The notes under the pieces are model-generated. The model ran no database searches, had not been told where the DNA came from, and was given only the letters and a program-made list of their open reading frames with translations. 64,000 nucleotides of DNA, from positions 1,798,001-1,862,000 of the forward strand of contig NZ_CP177354.1 of the NCBI RefSeq assembly GCF_046844695.1, given 5' to 3'. Source of the stretch: Pokkaliibacter plantistimulans (lineage in GTDB: Bacteria > Pseudomonadota > Gammaproteobacteria > Pseudomonadales > Balneatricaceae). Positions 29,491-38,126 of the stretch are shown in pieces. The stretch's first letter is position 1. Each line of letters opens with the position of its first letter. Both the position numbers and the translations under genes were made by a program.

Positions 29491-30309
29491 TTGTGTGAGC
29501 TGTTTGAGCTACCGACATCGACCTACTATGACCGCCAAAAAAGAGCGACGCTACCAGACATTCAACGCATGAACGAACGCGCTCAGGTAAGAGCCTTGTT
29601 CGCGGCCAGCCAGGGGTCTGCCGGTGCTCGTACGGTGATGAAGCAGCTGGCCATGCAGGGCGTTGCGATGGGGCGGTACAAGGTCACACGTCTGATGGCG
29701 GAAGCCGGTCTCATGAGCCGTCAACCGGGCAAACATCGTTATAAGCAGGCCCGGCAGGCGCATGCGGTTGTTCCGAATCGTCTGGATCGTGCTTTTGATA
29801 CCGTACAGCCCAATCAGGTGTGGTGTGGCGATATCACCTACATCTGGACGGGTGAGCAGTGGTCCTATCTTGCCGTTGTGATGGACCTTTATGCCCGTCG
29901 AGTGGTGGGCTGGGCGATGTCTGCCACTGTAGATACGACGCTGACCTTGCGGGCACTGGAGATGGCTTATCGCTTGCGTGGTCGGCCGCAAGGGGTCATG
30001 TTCCACTCCGACCAGGGGTGTCAGTACAGCAGTCTGGAATACCGCCAGCGGCTGTGGCGGTATCGGATGGTTCAAAGCATGAGCCGGCGTGGTAACTGCT
30101 GGGATAATGCGCCTATGGAGCGGCTCTTTCGCAGTGTGAAAAGTGAGTGGGTACCGAAGTGTGGATACACCAGCCTGGATCAGGCGATCAAGGATATCGG
30201 TGACTACCTGATGAGCTATTACAACGAACAGAGGCCTCATTGCCACAACGGTGGTTTAACCCCGGTGATGAGGGAAAAAGAAGCTAAGAAGCTGTCCGGA
30301 AATAGTTGA
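29491..30309 (+). CDS. IS3-family transposase OrfB, copy 2
   Basis: Identical in translation to copy 1 OrfB with D114, D174, E210 intact. The -1 frame is open from the slippery site at 29404 through to this ATG, so the frameshift product OrfAB is expected. Confidence 0.93.
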   Translation: MCELFELPTSTYYDRQKRATLPDIQRMNERAQVRALFAASQGSAGARTVMKQLAMQGVAMGRYKVTRLMAEAGLMSRQPGKHRYKQARQAHAVVPNRLDRAFDTVQPNQVWCGDITYIWTGEQWSYLAVVMDLYARRVVGWAMSATVDTTLTLRALEMAYRLRGRPQGVMFHSDQGCQYSSLEYRQRLWRYRMVQSMSRRGNCWDNAPMERLFRSVKSEWVPKCGYTSLDQAIKDIGDYLMSYYNEQRPHCHNGGLTPVMREKEAKKLSGNS

Positions 30310-30421
30310 CCACTACATCTGCATCAGCGCTTACAGCAGTGTCTTTCCTTGTGAACCTACCGCTTCACAAGGTGTCAACTATACTGTAAAGTGTCAATCC
30401 CGCCGTCAACTGGAGAGTGCC

Positions 30422-31225
30422 ATGGGCCAAAAAATGAAGAACGCACCGGTGTACTTCACCATTGCCCAAGTCCGGCACAACCCCGTCCTTCGGCTCGGCT
30501 CCTACGCACCCGACATTCAGGATCGCATGCGGAAAGCAGGCTACCCCGACTTTAAGAAGGGGATCGCCATGGCATTTACGCTCGCGCCCCAACTGGGAGA
30601 CGCCCCACAGCCGCAGCCCCCAGTCGTTGAACAAGTCGAGCGGCTGATGTTTTTTAGTACTGACAGCACTAGGGGATTCATCGTCGAGCAGAACGCCCTA
30701 TCGTTTCACACGACAGAGTATGAAACGTTTGAATCCCTTGCTGACGAATTCATGCGAGGGCTGGCCATCGTTCACGAATGCGTCACGTTGGCCCACTCCG
30801 AGCGGATTGGGCTACGGTACCTCGACGCAGTCGTTCCTCCTGGCGGTGAGACAGGACTCACTGACTACTTGGCGCCTGGTGTGCTCGGGCTCAGCAGCCG
30901 TTTGCCGGAAGAAGTCACGGTCTCTCACTCGTTTGCCGAAACACATATCCAAACAGCCAAGTGCGCCGTTCTCGCACGAACGATCATCCAATCTGGGCCG
31001 CTTGGATTCCCTATGGATCTTCAACCCATTGGAATGAAGGTTGCCGATCGATTCCGCGAGATCAATGGCGTTCATGCCATAGTGGATACCGATGCATCAA
31101 TCGAAGGTCGGCACCCTTTCAATCTGGAACTCATAAAATCTCAGCTGCAAGTGTTGCGTGATGGTGTCGGGATTGCATTTGACGCAACTGTTACGCCGAT
31201 CGCGGTCTCAGCGTGGAATAGCTAA
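30422..31225 (+). CDS. TIGR04255-like family protein
   Basis: 267 residues. NAPVYFTIAQVRHNPVLRLGSYAPDIQDRMRKAGYP at the start, a middle TTEYETFESLADEFMRGL, and SERIGLRYLDAVV match the sporadically distributed TIGR04255 family (proteins of unknown function, often on islands). No catalytic motif or membrane segment is visible. GGAGAG lies six bases before the ATG. First of three co-oriented genes; the gap to the next is 19 bases. Function unknown; a defence or toxin-antitoxin role is only suggested by context. Confidence 0.7.
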   Translation: MGQKMKNAPVYFTIAQVRHNPVLRLGSYAPDIQDRMRKAGYPDFKKGIAMAFTLAPQLGDAPQPQPPVVEQVERLMFFSTDSTRGFIVEQNALSFHTTEYETFESLADEFMRGLAIVHECVTLAHSERIGLRYLDAVVPPGGETGLTDYLAPGVLGLSSRLPEEVTVSHSFAETHIQTAKCAVLARTIIQSGPLGFPMDLQPIGMKVADRFREINGVHAIVDTDASIEGRHPFNLELIKSQLQVLRDGVGIAFDATVTPIAVSAWNS

Positions 31226-31244
31226 AAACGCAAAGGAGATAACC

Positions 31245-31913
31245 ATGTACGCAGCCTATCAGTCCAATGGGCCAGCAAGACCCATAACCCGAACTGCCGC
31301 GTTTACGAAAGAAGATGATCTTCTTGTGGACATGGCGCGACAGAATAATCTTCGTGGGCGTATCTTGACCTATTGCGTCGCTGGTACGTTTGGATTGCTG
31401 TCGCCGAACTATTTGCATGCTAGCGCGGCCACTGCAAATTGGGACATCAATCAAATCGAGATCAGCGGACAGAGCGAAAACTCGGAAGGCACCATCAGTG
31501 AATCTGCTCGAGACATCGCACACATTCGTGCGGTCACAAAGATCTCAGTTTCTGAGCTTTCCAGGGTATTTGGCGTATCGCGACAAGCGGTACATGAGTG
31601 GATTAAGGGAGGCACTCTTTCGCCGCGAAACGCACAACGTCTCTCAGAGCTGGCACGAGCTACTGACGTATTTCTTGAAGCTGGAATCGAGGCATCCCCT
31701 CAATTTTTCCGCAGAAAGATTGCTGGTGGCCAGTCCATTTTGGACGCCGTCAGAGAAAACGGAAATGTCGCGGAGTTGGCAAAAACGCTCGCTACCACTC
31801 TGGTCAGGGAATCCCAGCAACGCCAGCGTCTCGCTGCACGCCTAGCGGGAAGATCTGCGACTCCCGATACTTCCACAGAATTTGGCTCTCCTCACCTTGA
31901 TGAAAATGCGTGA
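31245..31913 (+). CDS. Helix-turn-helix protein of the TIGR04255 unit
   Basis: 222 residues. The central HTH is ITKISVSELSRVFGVSRQAVHEWIKGGTLSPRNAQRLSELARATDVF, of which the core reads SELSRVFGVSRQAVHEW; this is Cro/XRE-like. A short hydrophobic stretch (ILTYCVAGTFGLLS) precedes it. The C-terminal part (RRKIAGGQSILDAVRENGN) resembles the short domain that follows the HTH in antitoxin-like proteins. AAGGAG precedes the ATG at 31245; the open frame extends upstream without a ribosome site. Likely the regulator or antitoxin-like partner of its neighbours. Confidence 0.7.
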   Translation: MYAAYQSNGPARPITRTAAFTKEDDLLVDMARQNNLRGRILTYCVAGTFGLLSPNYLHASAATANWDINQIEISGQSENSEGTISESARDIAHIRAVTKISVSELSRVFGVSRQAVHEWIKGGTLSPRNAQRLSELARATDVFLEAGIEASPQFFRRKIAGGQSILDAVRENGNVAELAKTLATTLVRESQQRQRLAARLAGRSATPDTSTEFGSPHLDENA

Positions 31914-31924
31914 GGAGCCATTGC

Positions 31925-32776
31925 ATGGCAGACAACGATCGGCAGTTTTCATGGCGCCAAGGCAATGTCGTAACTCTTGAAGCAGCGAAGGCGCTCGATC
32001 TGCTGACACCCGAATGTGATGATCAGCACTTCGCTGTGGTCGCTTCCCACGACTGCGACCTATCAGCATCGCAGGACAAAGAACCATGTGTTGAGATCGT
32101 GATCGGAAAACGCATTGACAAGCTTGGTGGCGATTCATTCGGCAAAACTGCCAGGCGCCTGCATATCGAATATCAGTCAGAAGCCGGATCTATAGCAATT
32201 GAACTATTGGCAACGAGTAAGCGGCCAGTAGCAAAGCATGAACTATTTTCCACTCAACCCCGCCAAGACATATGGCTCGATGGCCAGGGTATCGGAATAC
32301 TTCAGCGGTGGCTCGCGTCTCGCTATCACCGCGCCGCGTTTCCAGAAGCTTTTGAGGATCGCCTGCGTAGCGCCAACCTACCCGGAAAACGAACCTTTCT
32401 TAAACGCATAGAGAGCGTCTTGGCAGACGGTGGCGATTACATACGCGCACTGCTTTTCGATCTTGATGAAGGTAAAGACGTTGAGCGCGATGGGCCGGAT
32501 GACGTCTATCAGCTTGGGATTGTCGTGCTCTATGACAGCCTTCGAGACGAGCCGACTGCTGCACAAGTCGCAAGCAAGGCAGCTGAAGCACTGGAAGAGC
32601 TTTTCGAGGCAGCCTTTCACCCCAAGGACTTAGGATGGAAAAACATCTGCCTCATGTATTGCGACCCAATTTCGGACAGTGCCATTACCGTCGCTCAACG
32701 TGAGATGCTGAAGCAATGGCGTCTGGAACATATGAGTCTCCAAGAAGACCCGCCACAACCAATGATCACACCTTGA
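31925..32776 (+). CDS. Protein of unknown function, third gene of the TIGR04255 unit
   Basis: 283 residues. It starts at ATG 31925 with GAGGAG overlapping the stop of the previous gene, so translation is probably coupled. The most distinctive part is FAVVASHDCDLSASQDKEPCVEIVIGKR, in which a hydrophobic strand leads into H-D-C-D-L, reminiscent of a metal- or thiol-based active site. The C-terminal half is helical and acidic. I do not recognise a named family. It has no signal peptide or membrane segment. Confidence 0.65.
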   Translation: MADNDRQFSWRQGNVVTLEAAKALDLLTPECDDQHFAVVASHDCDLSASQDKEPCVEIVIGKRIDKLGGDSFGKTARRLHIEYQSEAGSIAIELLATSKRPVAKHELFSTQPRQDIWLDGQGIGILQRWLASRYHRAAFPEAFEDRLRSANLPGKRTFLKRIESVLADGGDYIRALLFDLDEGKDVERDGPDDVYQLGIVVLYDSLRDEPTAAQVASKAAEALEELFEAAFHPKDLGWKNICLMYCDPISDSAITVAQREMLKQWRLEHMSLQEDPPQPMITP

Positions 32777-32813
32777 TCCATGCTGAATGGATCAGATCTG
32801 TATACCGCTGCAA

Positions 32814-33266
32814 TTAGCGGGACACGCTACACGTGGTGACCCAGATTCTTTCCCGCTGCTCATCCCACAGCGCCGGCGGATCAACCGCCAGATCGAACAA
32901 TGTGATGTGGTTCGGCAGTGCGTCGTCCAGGATGGCCGCCACGATGTCGGGTGCCAGTGTGGTCAGGTTGACCATCCGGCTGACGTAGCTGTTGTCAATT
33001 CCTTCCCGCGTAGCGATCTCCTTCAAGGACTTCGCCTCTCCTGACTCCAGGATCGCCAACCAGCGGTGGCCTCTGGCCAACGCCAACTGGATGGAGGACG
33101 GTGCTACGTCCCACGGTCTGACCGGCGCGGTTTCGCCGTTCGGCAAGGTGACCAGTTTGCGGCCACTGCGGCGCTTGATCTGGATCGGCACGGACAGGGT
33201 CAGCCTGCCGTCGCTGGTCTGCAGGATGTCCGGCTCGCCGGTTTTCTGGATGCGGATGTCGCTCAT
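32814..33266 (-). CDS. HTH protein of the serine-recombinase cassette
   Basis: 150 residues; RGHRWLAILESGEAKSLKEIATREGIDNSYVSRMVNLTTLAPDIVAAILD contains a ParB/KorB-like helix-turn-helix (SLKEIATREGIDNSYVSRM). Its start overlaps the recombinase stop by four bases. Proteins of this kind travel with DUF2924 and large serine recombinases in phage-like elements; a role in recombination directionality or regulation is inferred. Confidence 0.7.
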   Translation of the reverse strand: MSDIRIQKTGEPDILQTSDGRLTLSVPIQIKRRSGRKLVTLPNGETAPVRPWDVAPSSIQLALARGHRWLAILESGEAKSLKEIATREGIDNSYVSRMVNLTTLAPDIVAAILDDALPNHITLFDLAVDPPALWDEQRERIWVTTCSVSR

Positions 33267-34618
33267 GCCAGGGCCTCCGCTTGTTGCTCGACCGGCTCGG
33301 GACGCAGTTCCAGCACCAGCCGCTCGATGCCGTTGGCGCGCAGTCGCACTTCGAGGTCATTGGGCGACACGATCACCTTCTCCACCAGCAGCTTGACGAT
33401 CCGGGTTTGCTCCGCTGGGAACAGTTGATCCCAAATCGCGTCGAGTCGGGTCATGGCCACGGTGATCTTGGCCTCGTCCAGGGTCGGGTCGAGTTTGATC
33501 GCTTGCGGTAGCATATCGCCGAGCAAATTCGGTGCACGCAGGATCGCGCGCAGTTGATCAAGCACCGCCGATTCGAGTTCTGCGGCAGGCAGTCGCGGCA
33601 GCCCCGAGGCACCCGCGTGTTCCTTGGCATCACGCTGGGGCACGTAGTAACGGTAGCGCCGACCATTCTTCTTGGTGGTGTGCCACGGCGACAGCGCGCG
33701 CCCGTCGTTGCCGAACACGATGCCCTTGAGCAGATAGGGAACCTTGGCCCGCGTCGTGTTGCCCCGCACCCGGCCATTCGTCTCCAGGATCGCGTGGACG
33801 CTGTCCCATAGTTCGCGGCTGATGATCGGCGGGTGTTCGGCCTGGTACCACTGGTCCTTGTGCCGCAACTCGCCAAGGTAGGTGCGGTTGCTCAGGAGCT
33901 TGTAGATGTGGCCCTTGTCGATCGGCCTGCCATCGCGAGCTTTGCCATCTTGTGTGGTCCACGCCTTTGACGTCACGCCATCCAGTTTCAGCTCTTTGAC
34001 CAGTGCGGTGCTGGACCCAAGTTCGACGAATCGCTGGAAGATGTTCCGGATCAGATTGGCCTCACGCTCGTTGGGCACCAACCGCCGGTTCTCGACGTCA
34101 TAGCCCAGCGGCGGCACGCCACCCATCCACATACCCTTGCGCTTGCTGGCCGCGATCTTGTCGCGGATGCGCTCGCCAGTGACCTCGCGCTCGAACTGCG
34201 CGAAGGACAGCAGGATGTTCAGCATCAGCCGACCCATGGAGGTCGTCGTGTTGAACTGCTGGGTGACCGACACGAACGACACGCCGTAGCGCTCGAACAC
34301 TTCTACCATCTTGGAGAAGTCCGCCAGGCTGCGCGTCAGACGATCGATCTTGTAGATGACGACCACGTCGATCTTGCTGGCCTCGATATCCGCCATCATG
34401 CGCTGGAGCGCCGGGCGTTCCATGTTGCCGCCGGAAAAAGCGGGATCGTCGTAATCGTCGGCGACCGGTATCCAGCCTTCGGCGCGCTGGCTGGCAATGT
34501 AGGCATGACCGGCATCGCGCTGGGCGTCGATCGAGTTGTACTCTTGGTCCAGCCCTTCATCGGTGGATTTGCGCGTGTAGACTGCACAGCGCATACGGCG
34601 CTTCAAGACTTCACTCAT
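33263..34618 (-). CDS. Large serine recombinase (site-specific resolvase/integrase)
   Basis: 451 residues. Catalytic domain: CAVYTRKSTDEGLDQEYNSID with the nucleophile S18, YKIDRLTRSLADF, and the RLMLNILLSFAQFERE helix. A recombinase domain follows (GGVPPLGYDVENRRLVPNE) and then a zinc-ribbon-like region (YLLKGIVFGNDGRALSPWHTTKK) that lacks the usual cysteines. The C-terminal coiled part ends in Glu/Ala. Probably integrates or excises the phage-like element. Overlaps both neighbours by four bases, in one operon with DUF2924 and the two small proteins. Confidence 0.92.
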   Translation of the reverse strand: MSEVLKRRMRCAVYTRKSTDEGLDQEYNSIDAQRDAGHAYIASQRAEGWIPVADDYDDPAFSGGNMERPALQRMMADIEASKIDVVVIYKIDRLTRSLADFSKMVEVFERYGVSFVSVTQQFNTTTSMGRLMLNILLSFAQFEREVTGERIRDKIAASKRKGMWMGGVPPLGYDVENRRLVPNEREANLIRNIFQRFVELGSSTALVKELKLDGVTSKAWTTQDGKARDGRPIDKGHIYKLLSNRTYLGELRHKDQWYQAEHPPIISRELWDSVHAILETNGRVRGNTTRAKVPYLLKGIVFGNDGRALSPWHTTKKNGRRYRYYVPQRDAKEHAGASGLPRLPAAELESAVLDQLRAILRAPNLLGDMLPQAIKLDPTLDEAKITVAMTRLDAIWDQLFPAEQTRIVKLLVEKVIVSPNDLEVRLRANGIERLVLELRPEPVEQQAEALA

Positions 34619-35121
34619 CGCCCACCTCTCTTCTCGGTGGACGGCTTGGCCTTAGTGTTGGACGGCGGCTTGAGGCCAAAGAACAGCGGACCCGACCAGC
34701 GCATGCCGGTGATTTCGCGGGCGATCATCGAGAGGCTCGGGTACATGCGTCCCTGGAAGTCATACTGGCCGTCGGCGGTTGCGATCACGCGGTACTCGAC
34801 GCCTTTGTATTCCCGGACCAGTACCGTGCCTGCGGCCGGACGGTAATCGCGGTCGCGTTTCTTCACCTTACCGGTTTCGACCAGTGATTCGATGCGACGC
34901 TGGTTGCGATCCAGCAGATTGGCATCGACCTTGCGGAACTCCAACTCCTGCAGACGGTAAGCAATCCGGCGTTCGAGGAAATGACGGTTGTGGGTGGGCG
35001 TGTCGCCACCGACCAGTTTCTGCCAGAGTGCCCGGATCTCTGCCATCGGCATCTCGGGCAACCTGGCGATCTGCGCCGCTACCGATGGCGGCGTGGAAAA
35101 CGATGGTGTTTGCGAGCTCAT
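34615..35121 (-). CDS. DUF2924 domain protein
   Basis: 168 residues; QIARLPEMPMAEIRALWQKLVGGDTPTHNRHFLERRIAYRLQELEF and GTVLVREYKGVEYRVIATADGQYDFQGRMYPSLSMIAREITGMRWSGPLFFGL are the two DUF2924 blocks (identified from LPEMPMAEIRALW and MIAREITGMRWSGP). The second block suggests DNA binding. The family is found almost only next to such recombinases. Function not established. Confidence 0.85.
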   Translation of the reverse strand: MSSQTPSFSTPPSVAAQIARLPEMPMAEIRALWQKLVGGDTPTHNRHFLERRIAYRLQELEFRKVDANLLDRNQRRIESLVETGKVKKRDRDYRPAAGTVLVREYKGVEYRVIATADGQYDFQGRMYPSLSMIAREITGMRWSGPLFFGLKPPSNTKAKPSTEKRGGR

Positions 35122-35336
35122 TTCGACTCCGTAGTTGTCTTGTTGACGGGGTCTGTATGAACGCGCTGGTTGCCAGAGAAGCCAAGCTCAAACCCGCTCG
35201 CTTCGGCCCTGTTTGCGGACTGTTCTGTGCCGGTGATACGCAGGCGTGCCAGGCCATTGGCCAGCAACGACGCGATCTCGTGGCGACGCTGTTCCGGCGT
35301 CATCCGCTCCGGTGGTAGATGGTTGATTTGATGCAT
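35118..35336 (-). CDS. Small protein heading the recombinase operon
   Basis: 72 residues, hydrophilic, with PPERMTPEQRRHEIASLLANGLARLR near the start. This short helical motif is frequent at the head of recombinase-DUF2924 cassettes. Overlaps DUF2924 by four bases; AGAGGA precedes the ATG. Function unknown. Confidence 0.65.
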   Translation of the reverse strand: MHQINHLPPERMTPEQRRHEIASLLANGLARLRITGTEQSANRAEASGFELGFSGNQRVHTDPVNKTTTESK

Positions 35337-35461
35337 CGGTGGCGGTCCTCTCGGTCAAACTCACATGCAGTGAAATTGTCCGGATGGACTGCTGCCGACA
35401 CCATGAGGGAGTTTCGGAGTCGTGCGAACCGATGCGGGTTGCTGCGAAAAGCAGGTCCCTT

Positions 35462-36676
35462 TTAGTTCGCCAGATGACGGGCGAGGATGGTCTTCATCAA
35501 CGAATTGCCGAGCGGGGTACTGGCAAGCATGTCTCGGATTTGCTCGTTGATCTGTTGGGCTGGAACACCTGCGTTCCCTGCCGCCTGCGTGACTGCCGAA
35601 TAAGCATCGAGCACATCAGCGCCGGTGATGTCGTAGCCATAGCCGAGAGAGATCCAGCGCAACGCAGCAAGACCTGCGGCGAGCGCGAATGCTGGCTGCT
35701 TCTCGGCGTAGTCACGGGCAGCGCGCGTCAGCGTGCGCGGATCGGTCGGGCTGCGTGCTGCCAACTCAGCAGCCACTGCGAAGAGCCCCGCGTCTTTCGC
35801 CGCCGCGAACCATTTACCCTCGGCGCCAGGCGTGTTGGCAATCAGGTCGCGCAGAATCTCATCTGGCTGTTTGTGGGAATACTTCTTGGCAATGGCGCGA
35901 AACGTCGCCAGGTTCGTTGCGCCCTGATTTGCCTCGATGGCATAGCGGCGGTAAGCCTCGTCGAGCAAACCAGAGGACAACAGGATCTCTTCGCAGGCCT
36001 CGGCAATCTGCCAGCCAGGATCATTGAGACCGCGCGACTCCTCGGCGTATCGGATCGCCTCGGCCTTCCTGCCCATCGCTGCCAATGCCTTCACACCCCA
36101 GCGCCGATCGTGCCACCACTTGAACCGTGCCTTGTCGAGCAGTGCCAGCAAATCCTGGTAGCGACCCGCCGCGAACATTGATGCCAGGCAAGCGCTGGTG
36201 CCTTTGAAGAATCCATGTCCGGAAGCCTTCGGGCTCCACACGCTCTCGACGACCGGCAAAAACTCATCGGCCCAGTGCGAGGCCAGCTCCGGCGTCACGC
36301 ACAACTCGCCCCAGTAATCGCCGAGCAGTTCGATGTAGGGCATCTCGTCGTCCTGCAGCGCTTGCCACAAGCGTTCGAGCCAGCGTTCTCGCAGCTTCGG
36401 CTCGACGTCAGCCTTGACGATGATGGGCACCAGGGTATCGATGGCCTTGTTGACGGCCGAACCCAGTGCCCCCGATGAACTGTCCACCTGTTCCAGCGCC
36501 GGCGAGAGCTTTTCTAGCAGGATAATGGCGCCCTCAGCCGCGATTACAGGCTCCTTGCGGGCGACCTGCTTGATCTCCGTGATGGCTTCCTTGATCCGCT
36601 GCACCGGCGTGTCGGACCGCCAGCCAAAGGCATGCCGGCGAAAACGGGAAGCGAATTGCCACTTGTGGGCGCTCAT
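35462..36676 (-). CDS. Helical-repeat protein of unknown function in the XRE/ImmA operon
   Basis: 404 residues, almost wholly alpha-helical in appearance, with alternating Ala/Leu helices suggesting a TPR-like or HEAT-like solenoid (GRYQDLLALLDKARFKWW, GRKAEAIRYAEESRGL, GLLDEAYRRYAIEANQG, LATFRAIAKKY). No enzyme motif, membrane segment or signal peptide. It follows the ImmA gene by 17 bases with GGTGGA before the ATG. I do not recognise the family. Possible scaffold or sensor for the metalloprotease. Confidence 0.65.
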   Translation of the reverse strand: MSAHKWQFASRFRRHAFGWRSDTPVQRIKEAITEIKQVARKEPVIAAEGAIILLEKLSPALEQVDSSSGALGSAVNKAIDTLVPIIVKADVEPKLRERWLERLWQALQDDEMPYIELLGDYWGELCVTPELASHWADEFLPVVESVWSPKASGHGFFKGTSACLASMFAAGRYQDLLALLDKARFKWWHDRRWGVKALAAMGRKAEAIRYAEESRGLNDPGWQIAEACEEILLSSGLLDEAYRRYAIEANQGATNLATFRAIAKKYSHKQPDEILRDLIANTPGAEGKWFAAAKDAGLFAVAAELAARSPTDPRTLTRAARDYAEKQPAFALAAGLAALRWISLGYGYDITGADVLDAYSAVTQAAGNAGVPAQQINEQIRDMLASTPLGNSLMKTILARHLAN

Positions 36677-36693
36677 GATCGATCCACCATAAG

Positions 36694-37605
36694 CTACCGC
36701 ACCGGGTACTGGCCGTTGCGGATGAAGCGGTCGTAGGTGTCTTCCTCCGGTTCCTCATCATCGTGCCGAGCTCCCTGCCACTCGGCCTCGGGCAGCAGTA
36801 GCAAGGTCAGCGTGTAGTCGTACTGACCCGCGACGCGTGTCATCTCCGTGATCGGCATGCTGGCAGGCTCCCGGGAAAACCAGGACTGGGCGCGCCCCGT
36901 TCGGCTGTCGGCCATGTCAAAGGCGTTGTAGCTGTGCGCCAACGCATCGTGCGGCAGCTCGATGGTGTTCTTGCGCGTCGCGAAGTAGGCGCCAGACCTG
37001 AGCGCCGCCTTGTTCGACTTGGCCCACAGCATGTGATCGTCGCGGCTGGCCACCAGTATGGCGCGCTTGGGAGCGATCTCGGTCCAGCGCAAGGCGGCAG
37101 CCGTCAGCGATACCCCATAGCGGTCGGCGCAGTGACCCAGCAGATCGAAGCTGATCGGTTGCCCGTCGACCTGGCGCCGGAAGTCGTCCAGCGGCATCAG
37201 CAAAGTCGAGGCGAACAGATCTGCCTCTGCCTCGATGTCGCGTTCGTTGTTGTCGCCCGTTTCGATGTCGCCGTCGCCGCACTCGAAAAGGTCTTGCTGG
37301 TGACGGTGCAGGATGTAGTGGCCGAACTCATGTGCAATCGTGAAGCGCTTTCTGCCTTCCGACGGGGTGGCGCTGTTGTAGAGGACCAGCCACTTCGAGC
37401 GCGCCTTGTTGGCCTTCAGTAGACCATCGAAACCTTCCAGATCCTCGCCCCGAACCGTGTCGATCGGCGAGTCCGAAAAACACTGGCGGGAATACTCCAG
37501 CGCCAGTTCGTCAACCTTGACTGGAAAGCGATCCGCACCGAGAACCGTGTTGAGCATCGACGAGATGCGGTTGGCCTCGGCCATGGGCTTTTTCGCGTCC
37601 GTCAT
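36694..37605 (-). CDS. ImmA/IrrE-family metallopeptidase
   Basis: 303 residues. The zinc site is HEFGH at residues 92-96 in RFTIAHEFGHYILHRHQ, with the third ligand E127 in RDIEAEADLFAS. Members cleave XRE-type repressors to release phage or ICE genes. The gene overlaps the XRE gene by four bases and follows it, the typical repressor-protease arrangement. The C-terminal 120 residues are an extra domain without recognised motifs. Confidence 0.9.
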   Translation of the reverse strand: MTDAKKPMAEANRISSMLNTVLGADRFPVKVDELALEYSRQCFSDSPIDTVRGEDLEGFDGLLKANKARSKWLVLYNSATPSEGRKRFTIAHEFGHYILHRHQQDLFECGDGDIETGDNNERDIEAEADLFASTLLMPLDDFRRQVDGQPISFDLLGHCADRYGVSLTAAALRWTEIAPKRAILVASRDDHMLWAKSNKAALRSGAYFATRKNTIELPHDALAHSYNAFDMADSRTGRAQSWFSREPASMPITEMTRVAGQYDYTLTLLLLPEAEWQGARHDDEEPEEDTYDRFIRNGQYPVR

Positions 37606-37928
37606 TCATCTTCCCAGGCATCGAGGATCTTGCGGATCTTCTTCTTGTCCGGCTCGGACATGTTTTTGTACTTACGGAAGAAGGCCTCATCGAGCACTTC
37701 CTCGTCCGGGGTGGTTGCCGACTCGGTCAGCAGAAACTCCGAGGTGACCTCGAGGACGGCAGCGATCTTGCCGATCTTCTCGGCCGATGGCTTTGGGTCG
37801 TCTTTGTTTTCCAGTTCCCAGATGTAGCTCTTGCTGGAGTCGGTCAGTTCGGCCAACTGTTCCAGGCTGAGCTTCTTTTGCTTCCGCAGTGCGCGGATCT
37901 TGTCCCCCAGGGGCGATGGCACTGGCAT
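37602..37928 (-). CDS. XRE-family repressor
   Basis: 108 residues: PLGDKIRALRKQKKLSLEQLAELTDSSKSYIWELENKDDPKPSAEKIGKIAAVL is a complete HTH_3 domain, of which SLEQLAELTDSSKSYIWELE is the turn and recognition helix. The C-terminal part (PDEEVLDEAFFRKYKNMSEPDKKKIRKILDAW) is a short helical tail. I start at ATG 37928 with GAGGA upstream; the open frame upstream runs through the heptamer repeats and is not coding. Likely target of the ImmA protease and binder of the CCGAACG sites. Confidence 0.9.
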   Translation of the reverse strand: MPVPSPLGDKIRALRKQKKLSLEQLAELTDSSKSYIWELENKDDPKPSAEKIGKIAAVLEVTSEFLLTESATTPDEEVLDEAFFRKYKNMSEPDKKKIRKILDAWEDE

Positions 37929-37970
37929 TTCCTCATTTGTTGGCTTCAATCCGAAAATAATACCACTACG

Positions 37971-38044
37971 CCGAACGATTTCGTACCTGCTTGACAAACC
38001 CCTAACCGCTCCGCGACAATCTGAATCGTTCGGTACACCGAACG
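37971..38044. promoter_or_regulatory. Divergent promoter with XRE operators
   Basis: CGTTCGGTACACCGAACG (38027-38044) is a perfect inverted repeat with a TACA centre, and CCGAACGATT (37971-37980) is inverted to AATCGTTCGG (38024-38033). A rightward promoter, TTGACA (37991-37996), 18 bases, GACAAT (38015-38020), lies between them. The three CCGAACG half-sites would let the XRE protein shut both directions. Confidence 0.7.
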
Positions 38045-38126
38045 CCATCGGTCTGCACACCCCAACAAGAAGAAGGGGCCGTCGAGGCTGATACCAAGCC
38101 GATCCAAACCTTTGAGGGGTATGTAG

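Larger units (their letters stand above)
29074..30317 (+). mobile_element. IS3-family insertion sequence, copy 2 (1,244 bp)
   Basis: Same element as copy 1 in opposite orientation, from TGTAGTGGCTCAATG to GACCACTACA. Same length and identical ORF translations, so either recent duplication or sequence homogenisation. Present flanks (ATGACA left, TCTGCA right) show no target duplication. Confidence 0.93.

Noticed and set aside
26571..30317. The two IS copies as a compound transposon carrying the integrase fragment
   Set aside because: The flanks show no shared duplication around the whole unit, while the single TGTC duplication recovered by re-inversion points to separate insertion and inversion.
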